Shown here piece after piece: positions 29,926 through 41,344 of a stretch of 64,000 nucleotides of DNA. The position numbers and the translations under genes are program-made. Numbering within the stretch: the first letter of the stretch is position 1; every line of letters begins with the position of its first letter. The notes beneath the pieces are model-generated. The model ran no database searches and was not told the DNA's origin. It saw only the letters and a list, made by a program, of their open reading frames with translations. This stretch comes from Oasisia sp. SBJ-2009 (taxonomy: Eukaryota > Annelida > Polychaeta > Sabellida > Siboglinidae), in assembly GCA_964017155.1 (NCBI GenBank), contig OZ024861.1, positions 23,823,713 through 23,887,712 of the forward strand. The letters are read 5' to 3'.

Positions 29926-31800
29926 CAAAGGTACACAACTCCTCGCGATAGCCTGTGATGCCACAGCCTCTAGCGCCATCTATATTTAAGCGTTACCGAT
30001 ATTGGCGTCTGCTTGACGTTGGAAGTCGAATCGCCAGTTCTATACTGCGCCCAACTGCAACAACAGTCGCAGGAAATGTCTGGAAATTGTTTTCCATCAC
30101 TTCCTGGTTGAAGAGAGAAGGTAAATATTGGACCTATTAAAGAAATGTGTATGTAAAAGCAAAGTAATTAACACTGGCCAAACGTATAGACTATAGTGAT
30201 AATAGTAAATGAAACGCCAGTCAAATATGCTCACGAGTCGAACACTTAACTTTTAAGGATATCTTTTGTAATTACCGCCACCGAAACACAGACATAGAAA
30301 GTGCTAAACAGGTACATTTGGTATCTGCACAAACAATCTGATTGTCAAAGATGTAAAATGAGGTTTGTGAACACACATTTTCATAAAAAGTACTTATATT
30401 ACATGAAATACTCACTGGCCCCCGTTGCATAGTGGTCACTATGCCTATGGGGAGTGTGGCATGTTTAAAAACAACATCTACAAATAAACTCAGAAGGGTG
30501 GAATATACATATATAATATTGGTTGGATTGTCAATATGCCGAAGGCTTCCTTGTCCACTTGCCAATTCACTCTCGTATGGCAATTTGGTTAAACCTGACT
30601 AAATCTTATAATTATTACAACCACCGCGGGCGTGTTACCATTTTGACTCGTGGCACAACTAGATACTAATAGAGTTGAAATATAATGTAATTTCTGCATG
30701 AAGTCAATAATGTTTTGTTATGTCATGGACCGCCATGACGTAATTATATTTATATAATTATTCAGTAATCGGTGACGCCACCTGGCGATTAATGGTCAGT
30801 ATTAATTCACAGTGACAATATAGGTGTCACTGCAGTTTGATCGGCGGGAAGAGAACGGGACTTGGGAGAGAGTGATCAATTAGCCAAACCATGAGGCTGT
30901 GTTTTCAGGAGAGAAATTATGATTTTCTTTGGTAAGTGAAATGTTAGATTGAAATTGTATAGAAACATTTCACCCATGTGTGTAGTAGCCTTTGAGCAAT
31001 TACTGTGCCTTTACAATTGTAGAAGGTGATCAAGAATCACATAGATCTATGACTTGTAGTAGTGAGTTGAGTAATTTCTCATCGTGTAGATCACGACAGT
31101 CTCACGGGTAAAATCCACTGACATGAGTTTAGCTATTTCAAGTCCAGCTAACCATTATGGTTGCCATTTATATCATCCTTTACAGTACAGTGTAATTTGA
31201 ACACTGAGGTTGTTGTTCTATGGGAGAAGCAACAAATCGTTGAATTAATGCGTTTACCAAATGTTTAATTCAAATCGTCACTATCCATGTGGTCGTGGGT
31301 CAATCGAGAAATGGTAACCAGTATTGTTTTTGGAGAAGTGCTAGTGTCTACCGATATATGTATCGTAGGAGAATGTGTTTATTGTCACAGCACGGTTGTT
31401 GGTTATGGATCACAAATTAAGACACCATTAGTTTGCAAACTGTTGACTTGTAGTTGTACATTAGTCAGAATGTTTGGCCCTAGGGTAATCGCTAGGGGGC
31501 AGCACTGATGTACTTAATGTTGTGTTACTTTGTGTACATGATACATGTCACAGGCTTGATTGAATAATATAGAAGCATACTTTTGTCCTTCAGCATGATT
31601 GCTGCACTGATGATTTGGCATGTGTTCCTGACGTTGGACTGTGAACAGGTACATTTTGGAGTGTTGGTACACATTTGTCTTAGTGTTTGATTATTGTCAT
31701 AAAGTTGTCAGCAGAGAGCGGATATCTTTGAATATGTTGGTTGTATTGCGCTGATTGGACAGTGTTTTAATTTATGGTTGAGGTACTTAATTTTATGGTC
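29926..31800. other. No convincing gene; intron-like
   Basis: No long ORF. A CATGG...CCATG stretch lies near 30724-30735. A sequence resembling a 29-nt exon at about 30450-30422 on the minus strand is out of phase with the gene model. From about 30716 onwards the DNA could be the left part of an LTR-like leader (see 32400-32690), but no partner repeat was found. Confidence 0.4.
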
Positions 31801-31849
31801 TATAGGGCGTGTAAGTCTCGCGCGCGAAAACGAGGCTGGGGGCAGTTGG

Positions 31850-32375
31850 GGGCAGGAAGTCCATTTTCTCCATGTTAACGTATAGGACTTCGTTTTGTTT
31901 TTGGTTGTAATAATCGAACTGTTCCAGTGTAATTATTTCAGTTACACTGTCCGAAGGATTATCACAAGCAGAAGCAGTGGAACACTTTGCCGGTGACAAT
32001 GCTCACGGAAATCATGAATTTTAATCGATTATTATGATGGTTGCCATGGCAATGCCGGCTTGTACTTGTGACAGTTGTGTTTGACTAATAATGAAAAGTG
32101 CCATTTTCACGCAGTACAACCTGTTTGGGGCAAATGTATACATGTGTTATGATTATGTGCATTTAGACAACTTGTCAGATATAAGTGCTTATCGAAACCA
32201 CAACGTACAGCAATTAATGTAAAATGCAAATCCCGCAAAAGACACACACGGCCTAAAATTGTGGGGAGTGTCTATTATCTGCACTACGCAAATCGCTATA
32301 TGTCTATGATAGTGGGGTAAACTCAATATTAAATCGGGCATTTAAGATAAGTAAGGTATTACACAAGATATGTAT
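31850..32375. repeat. Dispersed repeat R2, copy A
   Basis: It matches 47411-48068 through many blocks: TTTTCTCCATGTTAA, TCCGAAGGAT, ACATGTGTTATGATTATGTG, AACTTGTCAGAT and CTCAATATTAAATC. No ORF. The nature is unknown. Confidence 0.7.
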
Positions 32376-32399
32376 GACCTGATTTTCCTAGTATTAATC

Positions 32400-32690
32400 A
32401 GTCGGAAGTTACAACTGTCATCAATCGAATATTATTCTTAATGTCCAGTCCCCAATCAGCTCCAGTCGTGCGTAGTCTCGCCATGTATCGTGACACACTT
32501 ACGGGCCCTATTGACATCAGTTTGATCTATGGTAAAGGTATCCCTGTGTTGTATTGTGTATGTGTATATATTTATATATGTGGTAACACCTGTGTTATTG
32601 TTACAGGGTCTTGTCTTGTTTGTGTGTCAATAAAGAAAAGTATTGTGAAATGATGATCCGCCCGCTCCGTGTCCATCCTTGACAACTGGT
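32400..32690 (+). promoter_or_regulatory. LTR-like end and primer-binding-like sequence
   Basis: An AATAAAG polyadenylation-type signal at about 32629 is followed by TCCATCCTTGACAA, then ACTGGTGTCCGGAAGTGGGA, resembling the LTR end plus TGG-starting primer site of gypsy elements. A gag-like start codon lies about 260 bases further on. No second LTR was found in the window, so this is inference. Confidence 0.4.
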
Positions 32691-32944
32691 GTCCGGAAGT
32701 GGGATCGCCTAGCAACAAGAAATAAGAAGACCCTGCTCCACAGTCGGGTAGTGTAGTTCATGGTGAGCTACGTTGTGTTCGAATTTAGCACTCAGTGAAT
32801 GTGCATTTTAATGTGTAGTAGTATAGGTTGTTGGATAGTACAGATGTATTAGTATTTTGAGTTGTGGCTACACTGGTGTATTATGTAGTGGAAGTGTATT
32901 AAGTGTATTTCGTCGGTTAGCAGACACCTAGTTTCTCTACTAGT

Positions 32945-33066
32945 ATGACGGACGAAGAAATTGCTGATTTCTTGCAGATGCAGCGTTAGTGGCAACGTTC
33001 ATGGATGCCCTTCAGCTCAGTGGGGCCCCACCTGCTCCAACAGGTAGACCGGTGGTTGAGCGGTGC
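32945..33066 (+). pseudogene. gag-like N-terminus running into the minisatellite
   Basis: ATG at 32945 gives MTDEEIADFLQMQR then a stop. In another frame the sequence continues ALVATFMDALQLSGAPPAP then TGRPVVERCEVVR. A short acidic helix followed by FM..L...GAPPAP resembles the start of gypsy-type Gag proteins of marine invertebrates. The frame then enters the 30-bp repeat array. No capsid, zinc knuckle or pol is present. Confidence 0.4.
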
Positions 33067-36000
33067 GAGGTGGTGAGACAAGAGGTTACGACGTGTGAGG
33101 TAGTGAGACAAGAGGTTACGACGTGTGAGGTAGTGAGACAAGAGGATGCGACGTGTGAGGTAGTGAGACAAGAGGTTGCGACGTGTGAGGTAGTGAGACG
33201 AGAGGTTACGACGTGTGAGGTAGTGAGACAAGAGGCTGCGACGTGTGAGGTAGTGAGACAAGAGGTTGCGACGTGTGAGGTAGTGAGACAAGAGGTCGCG
33301 AGGTAGTGAGACAAGAGGTTGCAACGTGTGAGGTGGTGAGACAAGAGGTTGCGAAGTGTGAGGTAGTGAGACGAGAGGTTGCGACGTGTGAGGTAGTGAG
33401 ACGAGAGGTTGCGACGTGTGAGGTAGTGAGACGAGAGGTTGGGACGTGTGAGGTAGTGAGACGAGAGGTTGGGACGTGTGAGGTAGTGAGACGAGAGGTT
33501 GCGACGTGTGAGGTAGTGAGACGAGAGGTTGCGACGTGTGAGGTAGTGAGACGAGAGGTTGCGACGTGTGAGGTAGTGAGACGAGAGGTTGCGACGTGTG
33601 AGGTAGTGAGACGAGAGGTTGCGACGTGTGAGGTAGTGAGACGAGAGGTTGTGACGTGTGAGGTAGTGAGACGAGAGGTTGGGACGTGTGAGGTAGTGAG
33701 ACGAGAGGTTGCGACGTGTGAGGTGGTGAGACGAGAGGTTGCGACGTGTGAGGTGGTGAGACCAGAGGTTGCGACGTGTGAGGTGGTGAGACGAGAGGTT
33801 GCGACGTGTGAGGTAGTGAGACGAGAGGTTGCGACGTGTGAGGTAGTGAGACGAGAGGTTGCGACGTGTGAGGTAGTGAGACGAGAGGTTGCGACGTGTG
33901 AGGTAGTGAGACGAGAGGTTGCGACGTGTGAGGTAGTGAGACGAGAGGTTGCGACGTGTGAGGTAGTGAGACGAGAGGTTGCGACGTGTGAGGTAGTGAG
34001 ACGAGAGGTTGCGACGTGCGAGGTAGTGAGACGAGAAGTTGCGACGTGCGAGGTAGTGAGACGAGAGGTTGCGACGTGCGAGGTAGTGAGACGAGAGGTT
34101 GCGACGTGCGAGGTAGTGAGACGAGAGGTTGCGACGTGTGAGGTAGTGAGACGAGAGGTTGCGACGTGTGAGGTAGTGAGACGAGAGGTTGCGACGTGTG
34201 AGGTAGTGAGACGAGAGGTTGCGACGTGTGAGGTAGTGAGACGAGAGGTTGCGACGTGTGAGGTAGTGAGACGAGAGGTTGCGACGTGTGAGGTAGTGAG
34301 ACGAGAGGTTGCGACGTGTGAGGTAGTGAGACGAGAGGTTGCGACGTGTGAGGTAGTGAGACGAGAGGTTGCGACAGTGAGGTAGTGAGACGAGAGGTTG
34401 CGACGTGTGAGGTAGTGAGACGAGAGGTTGCGACGTGTGAGGTAGTGAGACGAGAGGTTGCGACGTGTGAGGTAGTGAGACGAGAGGTTGCGACGTGTGA
34501 GGTAGTGAGACGAGAGGTTGCGACGTGTGAGGTAGTGAGACGAGAGGTTGCGACGTGTGAGGTAGTGAGACGAGAGGTTGCGACGTGTGAGGTAGTGAGA
34601 CGAGAGGTTGCGACAGTGAGGTAGTGAGACGAGAGGTTGCGACGTGTGAGGTAGTGAGACGAGAGGTTGCGACGTGTGAGGTAGTGAGACGAGAGGTTGC
34701 GACGTGTGAGGTAGTGAGACGAGAGGTTGCGACGTGTGAGGTAGTGAGACGAGAGGTTGCGACAGTGAGGTAGTGAGACGAGAGGTTGCGACGTGTGAGG
34801 TAGTGAGACGAGAGGTTGCGACGTGTGAGGTAGTGAGACGAGAGGTTGCGACGTGTGAGGTAGTGAGACGAGAGGTTGCGACGTGTGAGGTAGTGAGACG
34901 AGAGGTTGCGACGTGTGAGGTAGTGAGACGAGAGGTTGTGACAGTGAGGTAGTGAGACGAGAGGTTGCGACGTGTGAGGTAGTGAGACGAGAGGTTGCGA
35001 CGTGTGAGGTGGTGAGACGAGAGGTTGCGACGTGTGAGGTAGTGAGACCAGAGGTTGCGACGTGTGAGGTAGTGAGACGAGAGGTTGCGACGTGTGAGGT
35101 AGTGAGACGAGAGGTTGCGACGTGTGAGGTAGTGAGACGAGAGGTTGCGACGTGTGAGGTAGTGAGACGAGAGGTTGCGACGTGTGAGGTAGTGAGACGA
35201 GAGGTTGCGACGTGTGAGGTAGTGAGACGAGAGGTTGCGACGTGTGAGGTAGTGAGACGAGAGGTTGCGACGTGTGAGGTAGTGAGACGAGAGGTTGCGA
35301 CGTGTGAGGTAGTGAGACGAGAGGTTGCGACGTGTGAGGTAGTGAGACGAGAGGTTGCGACGTGTGAGGTAGTGAGACGAGAGGTTGCGACGTGCGAGGT
35401 AGTGAGACGAGAGGTTGCGACGTGCGAGGTAGTGAGACGAGAGGTTGCGACGTGCGAGGTAGTGAGACGAGAGGTTGCGACGTGCGAGGTAGTGAGACGA
35501 GAGGTTGCGACGTGCGAGGTAGTGAGACGAGAGGTTGCGACGTGTGAGGTAGTGAGACGAGAGGTTGCGACGTGCGAGGTAGTGAGACGAGAGGTTGCGA
35601 CGTGCGAGGTAGTGAGACGAGAGGTTGCGACGTGTGAGGTAGTGAGACGAGAGGTTGCGACGTGCGAGGTAGTGAGACGAGAGGTTGCGACGTGTGAGGT
35701 AGTGAGACGAGAGGTTGCGACGTGTGAGGTAGTGAGACGAGAGGTTGCGACGTGTGAGGTAGTGAGACGAGAGGTTGTGACAGTGAGGTAGTGAGACGAG
35801 AGGTTGCGACGTGTGAGGTAGTGAGACGAGAGGTTGCGACGTGTGAGGTGGTGAGACGAGAGGTTGCGACGTGTGAGGTAGTGAGACCAGAGGTTGCGAC
35901 GTGTGAGGTAGTGAGACGAGAGGTTGCGACGTGTGAGGTAGTGAGACGAGAGGTTGGGACGTGTGAGGTAGTGAGACGAGAGGTTGCGACGTGTGAGGTA

Positions 36001-38130
36001 GTGAGACGAGAGGTTGCGACGTGTGAGGTAGTGAGACGAGAGGTTGCGACGTGCGAGGTAGTGAGACGAGAGGTTGCGACGTGTGAGGTAGTGAGACGAG
36101 AGGTTGCGACGTGTGAGGTAGTGAGACGAGAGGTTGCGACGTGTGAGGTGGTGAGACGAGAGGTTGCGACGTGTGAGGTAGTGAGACCAGAGGTTGCGAC
36201 GTGTGAGGTAGTGAGACGAGAGGTTGCGACGTGTGAGGTAGTGAGACGAGAGGTTGGGACGTGTGAGGTAGTGAGACGAGAGGTTGCGACGTGTGAGGTA
36301 GTGAGACGAGAGGTTGCGACGTGTGAGGTAGTGAGACGAGAGGTTGCGACGTGCGAGGTAGTGAGACGAGAGGTTGCGACGTGTGAGGTAGTGAGACGAG
36401 AGGTTGCGACGTGTGAGGTAGTGAGACGAGAGGTTGCGACGTGTGAGGTAGTGAGACGAGAGGTTGCGACGTGTGAGGTAGTGAGACGAGAGGTTGCGAC
36501 GTGTGAGGTAGTGAGACGAGAAGTTGCGACGTGTGAGGTAGTGAGACGAGAGGTTGCGACGTGTGAGGTAGTGAGACAAGAGTTTGCGACGTGTGAGGTA
36601 GTGAGACGAGAGGTTGCGACGTGTGAGGTAGTGAGACGAGAGGTTGCGACGTGTGAGGTAGTGAGACGAGAGGTTGCGACGTGTGAGGTAGTGAGACGAG
36701 AGGTTGCGACGTGTGAGGTAGTGAGACGAGAGGTTGCGACGTGTGAGGTAGTGAGACGAGAGGTTGCGACGTGTGAGGTAGTGAGACGAGAGGTTGCGAC
36801 GTGTGAGGTAGTGAGACGAGAGGTTGCGACGTGTGAGGTAGTGAGACGAGAGGTTGCGACGTGCGAGGTAGTGAGACGAGAGGTTGCGACGTGCGAGGTA
36901 GTGAGACGAGAGGTTGCGACGTGCGAGGTAGTGAGACGAGAGGTTGCGACGTGCGAGGTAGTGAGACGAGAGGTTGCGACGTGCGAGGTAGTGAGACGAG
37001 AGGTTGCGACGTGCGAGGTAGTGAGACGAGAGGTTGCGACGTGTGAGGTAGTGAGACGAGAGGTTGCGACGTGCGAGGTAGTGAGACGAGAGGTTGCGAC
37101 GTGCGAGGTAGTGAGACGAGAGGTTGCGACGTGTGAGGTAGTGAGACGAGAGGTTGCGACGTGCGAGGTAGTGAGACGAGAGGTTGCGACGTGTGAGGTA
37201 GTGAGACGAGAGGTTGCGACGTGTGAGGTAGTGAGACGAGAGGTTGCGACGTGTGAGGTAGTGAGACGAGAGGTTGCGACGTGTGAGGTAGTGAGACGAG
37301 AGGTTGCGACGTGTGAGGTAGTGAGACGAGAGGTTGCGACAGTGAGGTAGTGAGACGAGAGGTTGCGACGTGTGAGGTAGTGAGACGAGAGGTTGCGACG
37401 TGTGAGGTAGTGAGACGAGAGGTTGCGACGTGTGAGGTAGTGAGACGAGAGGTTGCGACGTGTGAGGTAGTGAGACGAGAGGTTGCGACGTGTGAGGTAG
37501 TGAGACGAGAGGTTGCGACGTGTGAGGTAGTGAGACGAGAGGTTGCGACGTGTGAGGTAGTGAGACGAGAGGTTGCGACAGTGAGGTAGTGAGACGAGAG
37601 GTTGCGACGTGTGAGGTAGTGAGACGAGAGGTTGCGACGTGTGAGGTAGTGAGACGAGAGGTTGCGACGTGTGAGGTAGTGAGACGAGAGGTTGCGACGT
37701 GTGAGGTAGTGAGACGAGAGGTTGCGACGTGTGAGGTAGTGAGACGAGAGGTTGCGACAGTGAGGTAGTGAGACGAGAGGTTGCGACGTGTGAGGTAGTG
37801 AGACGAGAGGTTGCGACGTGTGAGGTAGTGAGACGAGAGGTTGCGACGTGTGAGGTAGTGAGACGAGAGGTTGCGACGTGTGAGGTAGTGAGATGAGAGG
37901 TTGCGACAGTGAGGTAGTGAGACGAGAGGTTGCGACGTGTGAGGTAGTGAGACGAGAGGTTGCGACGTGTGAGGTAGTGAGACGAGAGGTTGCGACGTGT
38001 GAGGTAGTGAGACGAGAGGTTGCGACGTGTGAGGTAGTGAGACGAGAGGTTGCGACGTGTGAGGTAGTGAGATGAGAGGTTGCGACAGTGAGGTAGTGAG
38101 ACGAGAGGTTGCGACGTGTGAGGTAGTGAG
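33067..38130. repeat. 30-bp minisatellite, about 169 copies
   Basis: The unit is GAGGTAGTGAGACGAGAGGT followed by TGCGACGTGT. Copies are mostly identical, with variants such as GTGCG for GTGTG, GGGACG for GCGACG, ACCAGAG and ACAAGAG. About ten copies are 29 bp (GCGACAGTGAGG) and one near 33300 is shorter. On the plus strand the 30-bp unit encodes CEVVRREVAT repeatedly, and each 29-bp copy shifts the frame. The minus strand has no stop in several frames, which produces very long but meaningless ORFs. Confidence 0.97.
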
Positions 38131-38374
38131 AATGAAGAGTGTAGTGGTGAATGGAACGGGTGTGCCATTCCAGACTGCTGGTGAGGGCAGCGAGTCTGTT
38201 GCTAGGGTGGGGAGACTAGAGAGTGAACCGTGCGAGGTGGTGAGTCTGGAGTTAGAGGTGGAGAGATGCAGAAAACTTCTGCACTGGCTGCGGCCATCTA
38301 ATTTGGTTGGCATGGAGACAGGGGTCGCCCGCATCATGTACTGTGGAGGCTTCCAACAACAATCATATTTTTAA
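38131..38374 (+). pseudogene. Unique tail of the minisatellite-bearing ORF
   Basis: After the last repeat the frame continues MKSVVVNGTGVPFQTAGEG, then LELEVERCRKLLHWLRPSNL, and stops at 38374. A CEVV block near 38230 looks like a residual single repeat. No known domain. Confidence 0.3.
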
Positions 38375-38690
38375 CCTCAGCGGTTTACCACGAACAAATC
38401 TAGAACACAGCCATAGAAATTACACCAATGCATCTATGCTTGTATGGGAATGTACTGTGTCATTAAACTCAAATAAATAGACTACTGGTAGCTTAAAAAA
38501 CACTATCTACAAGGCGAGTGTGGTGAGTTAGGGGGATATATGACCACTGGTGCTGTCTTTGTCATTTGAACCTTTGCTATCATGTCTAAAGATTTGTAAA
38601 CAGTACACACTAGAAAATAGAGGGCGCCACATTACATAATGTCACGTTATTTACGGCAAGTTCGCGAGGAGTTACATATCTTTATTGAGC
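38375..38690. other. No feature seen
   Basis: Unremarkable AT-rich sequence between the minisatellite tail and the retroelement fossil. Confidence 0.4.
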
Positions 38691-38694
38691 TATA

Positions 38695-38835
38695 GAATCC
38701 TTGGGCAGACCGAAAAAGAGATGGGAGGACAACATCCCGGAATGGACTGGCATGATGCTGGATGCCGCTGAGGAAGGCTGAGAGGCGAGAGGAATGGAGG
38801 GAGCTGGTTGCCATCTGTGGCGCCCCAACTGTCCA
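38695..38835 (+). pseudogene. RTE-like 3' terminal fragment
   Basis: LGRPKKRWEDNIPEWTGMML then DAAEE is the conserved last block of RTE-type RT proteins (GRPKKxWxDNIxEWTG). The segment could be the continuation of the fragment ending at 29925. Confidence 0.6.
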
Positions 38836-38939
38836 CCATTATTTTGTCTTTCTTTGTACTTGGCCTTTACTTTGGGTATTCATATTGGCCTCACAGCATA
38901 TGCCTACCATAGAGCCTATATGGTTACTCTTAGGACAAT

Positions 38940-39125
38940 ATGAAAGCAATACAATATGACCAATCAACAATTTATAATACAATATGTACAGCCCTTCACC
39001 ATTCATTTTTTCCTGCAACACTTCGAGAGTGGAATAGGCTCCCCAAAAGCCTATCAGCCACCACATGCCCAGAGGCTTTCAGGGCTGGCCTTCGTGCCTT
39101 AGCATATGCTTTAATTTCTTCGTAA
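38940..39125 (+). pseudogene. Non-LTR RT tail fragment
   Basis: SFFPATLREWNRLPKSLSAT then CPEAFRAGL matches the usual ending of CR1/Jockey-type RT proteins (SFFPxTIREWNxLP). Only about 45 residues are convincing. Confidence 0.55.
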
Positions 39126-39286
39126 GACTATGTACATCATAATAACTAATATATTAAATCACCAGAGGTCCATAGAATAACTTAATTAACGTTTTATTTT
39201 TTTATATTAACTATTTTAAGAGAGCATACACCTCCCCAAGCTTCGATTGAAAGGGCCCAGTCCAGGAAGAAGAATATTGTACTCAC

Positions 39287-39350
39287 AGACCAATGCGAAA
39301 AGCACAAATCCACCGAACCAAACCGAGTACAGCTTCATGTTGCAAGGCAG
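39287..39350 (-). CDS. Signal-peptide exon of a candidate secreted protein
   Basis: The exon runs from 39350 to 39287. The acceptor TTTGTGCATTCAG has a pyrimidine-rich tract. Twelve bases of leader (CTGCCTTGCAAC) precede ATG at 39338. Coding reads MKLYSVWFGGFVLFALV and ends with one base of the next codon at the donor GTGAGTAC, so the intron is phase 1. A short charged start and a hydrophobic core of about 12 residues make a typical signal peptide, and phase-1 introns after signal peptides are common in secreted animal proteins. Joining to 28639 gives Cys at the junction and keeps the frame open. The ATG was chosen because it is the first after the acceptor. Confidence 0.55.
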
Positions 39351-39359
39351 CTGAATGCA

Positions 39360-40075
39360 CAAAGGTTGAATTAGACATTATATATCAAGATCAGACAATG
39401 GAACTATAGATACTAGATAGACAATAGGCAACATGCAAGATACATTAGCTATGACAACAAATCACATTTTATGTGACATTGTTAGTGATAGGGCTATCCA
39501 CGTTTTATTATTTAAATTTGCAAGCTGAATACAACTGATTTTACTAGATTTTGCGTTACAGACATAGCTCATTAGATCTCATCAATGATTATGAGTTGAA
39601 CATGACATATATAATACATTTGTACGAGAAATTTTGTGACGTACATTTTCATGGCATGTTTTTGAAGCACATTTTGGTCACACAGGTGCTGATGAATATG
39701 GGAACAAATCATGTTTCATTATTTGTTAACAATACATGCTAAGTCTATACTTGCTTGGGTCATATTTTACACCTTTTTGTCCACTTGTTGTTGTGATCCA
39801 TTGCTTTAATGTGTAATCTACCTCGTATTCCTCCAGAATGCATTGATTTTCTGCTGGTTGTTTTAGAATGTTTTTGCCAAATTGCAGAAATGCTGGTTTT
39901 TCATAGTTCCTTTTCAAACTATTCGATAACATTTGAAGGTAAATCAACTCAGGCTTGGTGCATCCATCATAATGTGTTGACAGAATTTTGTCATCAACAA
40001 TTATTGTTGTTTTCTCAGTCTCAGGTGGTTCTCAGGATCAGTAGCAAAAAAGGATTTTTGCAGTTGTTAATTACT
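39360..40075. other. No gene seen
   Basis: Intron- or leader-like sequence upstream of the signal exon. No repeat array until 40076. Confidence 0.45.
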
Positions 40076-40190
40076 CTCTCTGTCTCTGTCTCTGTCTCTG
40101 TCTCTGTCTCTGTCTCTGTCTCTGTCTCTGTCTCTGTCTCTGTCTCTGTCTCTGTCTCTGTCTCTGTCTCTGTCTCTGTCTCTGTCTCTG
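40076..40190. repeat. (TCTCTG)n microsatellite
   Basis: About 19 hexamers. The Ser-Val and Glu-Thr ORFs across it are by-products. Confidence 0.95.
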
Positions 40191-40825
40191 CGTCCTCAGT
40201 GGTTCTTTTATGGCCCAAATTGAGACGGGACCGACATTAACGTGATTCTCCGATTCATGAGGGATACACAGTCCCCAATGTTGAGAGCCAGATTTTTATA
40301 TCACAACTGCCAGCACCGATGGCCATTTCCACTGTTGTACAATCTGAACTGTGGCTGAAGTTGTTAATTCGCATCACATGTAACCTAGGAAACAAACAAT
40401 ATTTAAAAAATGAAGTGTTTATATGAGCACATCTTTTATTGTATTCAACAGAGTACCAATTTATTTCTGACCAATAGAGTGAAGCAAATGCAGTTGTGTC
40501 TGTCAGCTAATGCACATTAATACTACTTCCTGTACCTAATATACAATTATAATGGTTACTTTTAAAATTCCAAGGATTTAATTTTAAAGGGTAAATACAC
40601 ATCAAAAGTAGTGTAGAATATAACAACTTATAAAGTTCACAGTGTATAATGACAAAATGTCACTTCAGTTTGAAAAAGAAAGTATTGCTATTACCATAGA
40701 TAATACAGTGTTCCAAACTAACAAAACTATCATATTAATAATAATCAACACTCAAGGTAGCAAACTCTTCCATGAATATGTGATTAGTTCTGAGAAGAGT
40801 CGTTATCCGAGCTGTTGTGTTGCTC
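40191..40825. other. No gene seen
   Basis: AT-rich sequence with only short chance ORFs. Confidence 0.45.
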
Positions 40826-40828
40826 TGA

Positions 40829-40835
40829 ATGTGTG

Positions 40836-40882
<47 letters not shown>

Positions 40883-40912
40883 ATGCATGCATGCATGCAT
40901 GCGTGCATGTGC
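40829..40912. repeat. (GT)n(GTGC)n(GCAT)n compound microsatellite
   Basis: GT repeats pass into GTGC and then GCAT tetramers without interruption. Confidence 0.93.
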
Positions 40913-41344
40913 ATCTGTGTGGCTTCATTGAAATGTTTCATACACAAATACATGCATGCATAGTTGCATATAGTTGCAAACAGTGATTCAGTTAACAATG
41001 TCAATGTCGATACACCTAAGGCTAAGCACCAGTGGGCATAAATCCGTTATACTAAGGTTTGGTTACGTCTGCCTGTTTTTACATTTAACATACTACATAG
41101 TTGCTACATCTGATCTATGCAATCAACAGACTGCGCTTTATCACCTGCTATTGAGGCTTATGCGATACAAAAAAAAAATCCGCAGACTGCGCTTCCATAC
41201 TATGCACATTTCACATGCACAACTACGGCTGCGCCTAAACTAAATGCTTGTGCGCTCAATTTACAGATGGCGTACTTTCAGTCACTGACTGCGTCTCGCG
41301 AAAGGCAGGTTTCAATTTTTACATTTATTTGGTACTATTCTAGA

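Noticed and set aside
30422..30450. Possible 29-nt minus-strand exon (CCCCATAG acceptor, GTGAGT donor)
   Set aside because: It would enter in phase 1 and leave in phase 0, breaking the frame to the exon at 28639. The length is not a multiple of three.
30716..32690. Complete LTR of about 2 kb upstream of the gag-like start
   Set aside because: No second copy exists in the window, and part of the stretch is the R2 repeat found elsewhere. Only the end-like and primer-like features are kept, at low confidence.
33067..38130. CRISPR-like array
   Set aside because: Repeats are directly adjacent without spacers, in a eukaryotic context.
32986..38337. Minus-strand ORFs of about 1,780 and 1,720 codons across the minisatellite
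   Set aside because: The 30-bp unit has no stop in several frames on that strand, so length is automatic. The peptides (SQPLVSLPHT, RRNLSSHYLT, HVATSRLTTS repeats) change from one to another at each 29-bp unit.
40021..40240. Ser-Val and Glu-Thr repeat ORFs
   Set aside because: Products of the (TCTCTG)n array.
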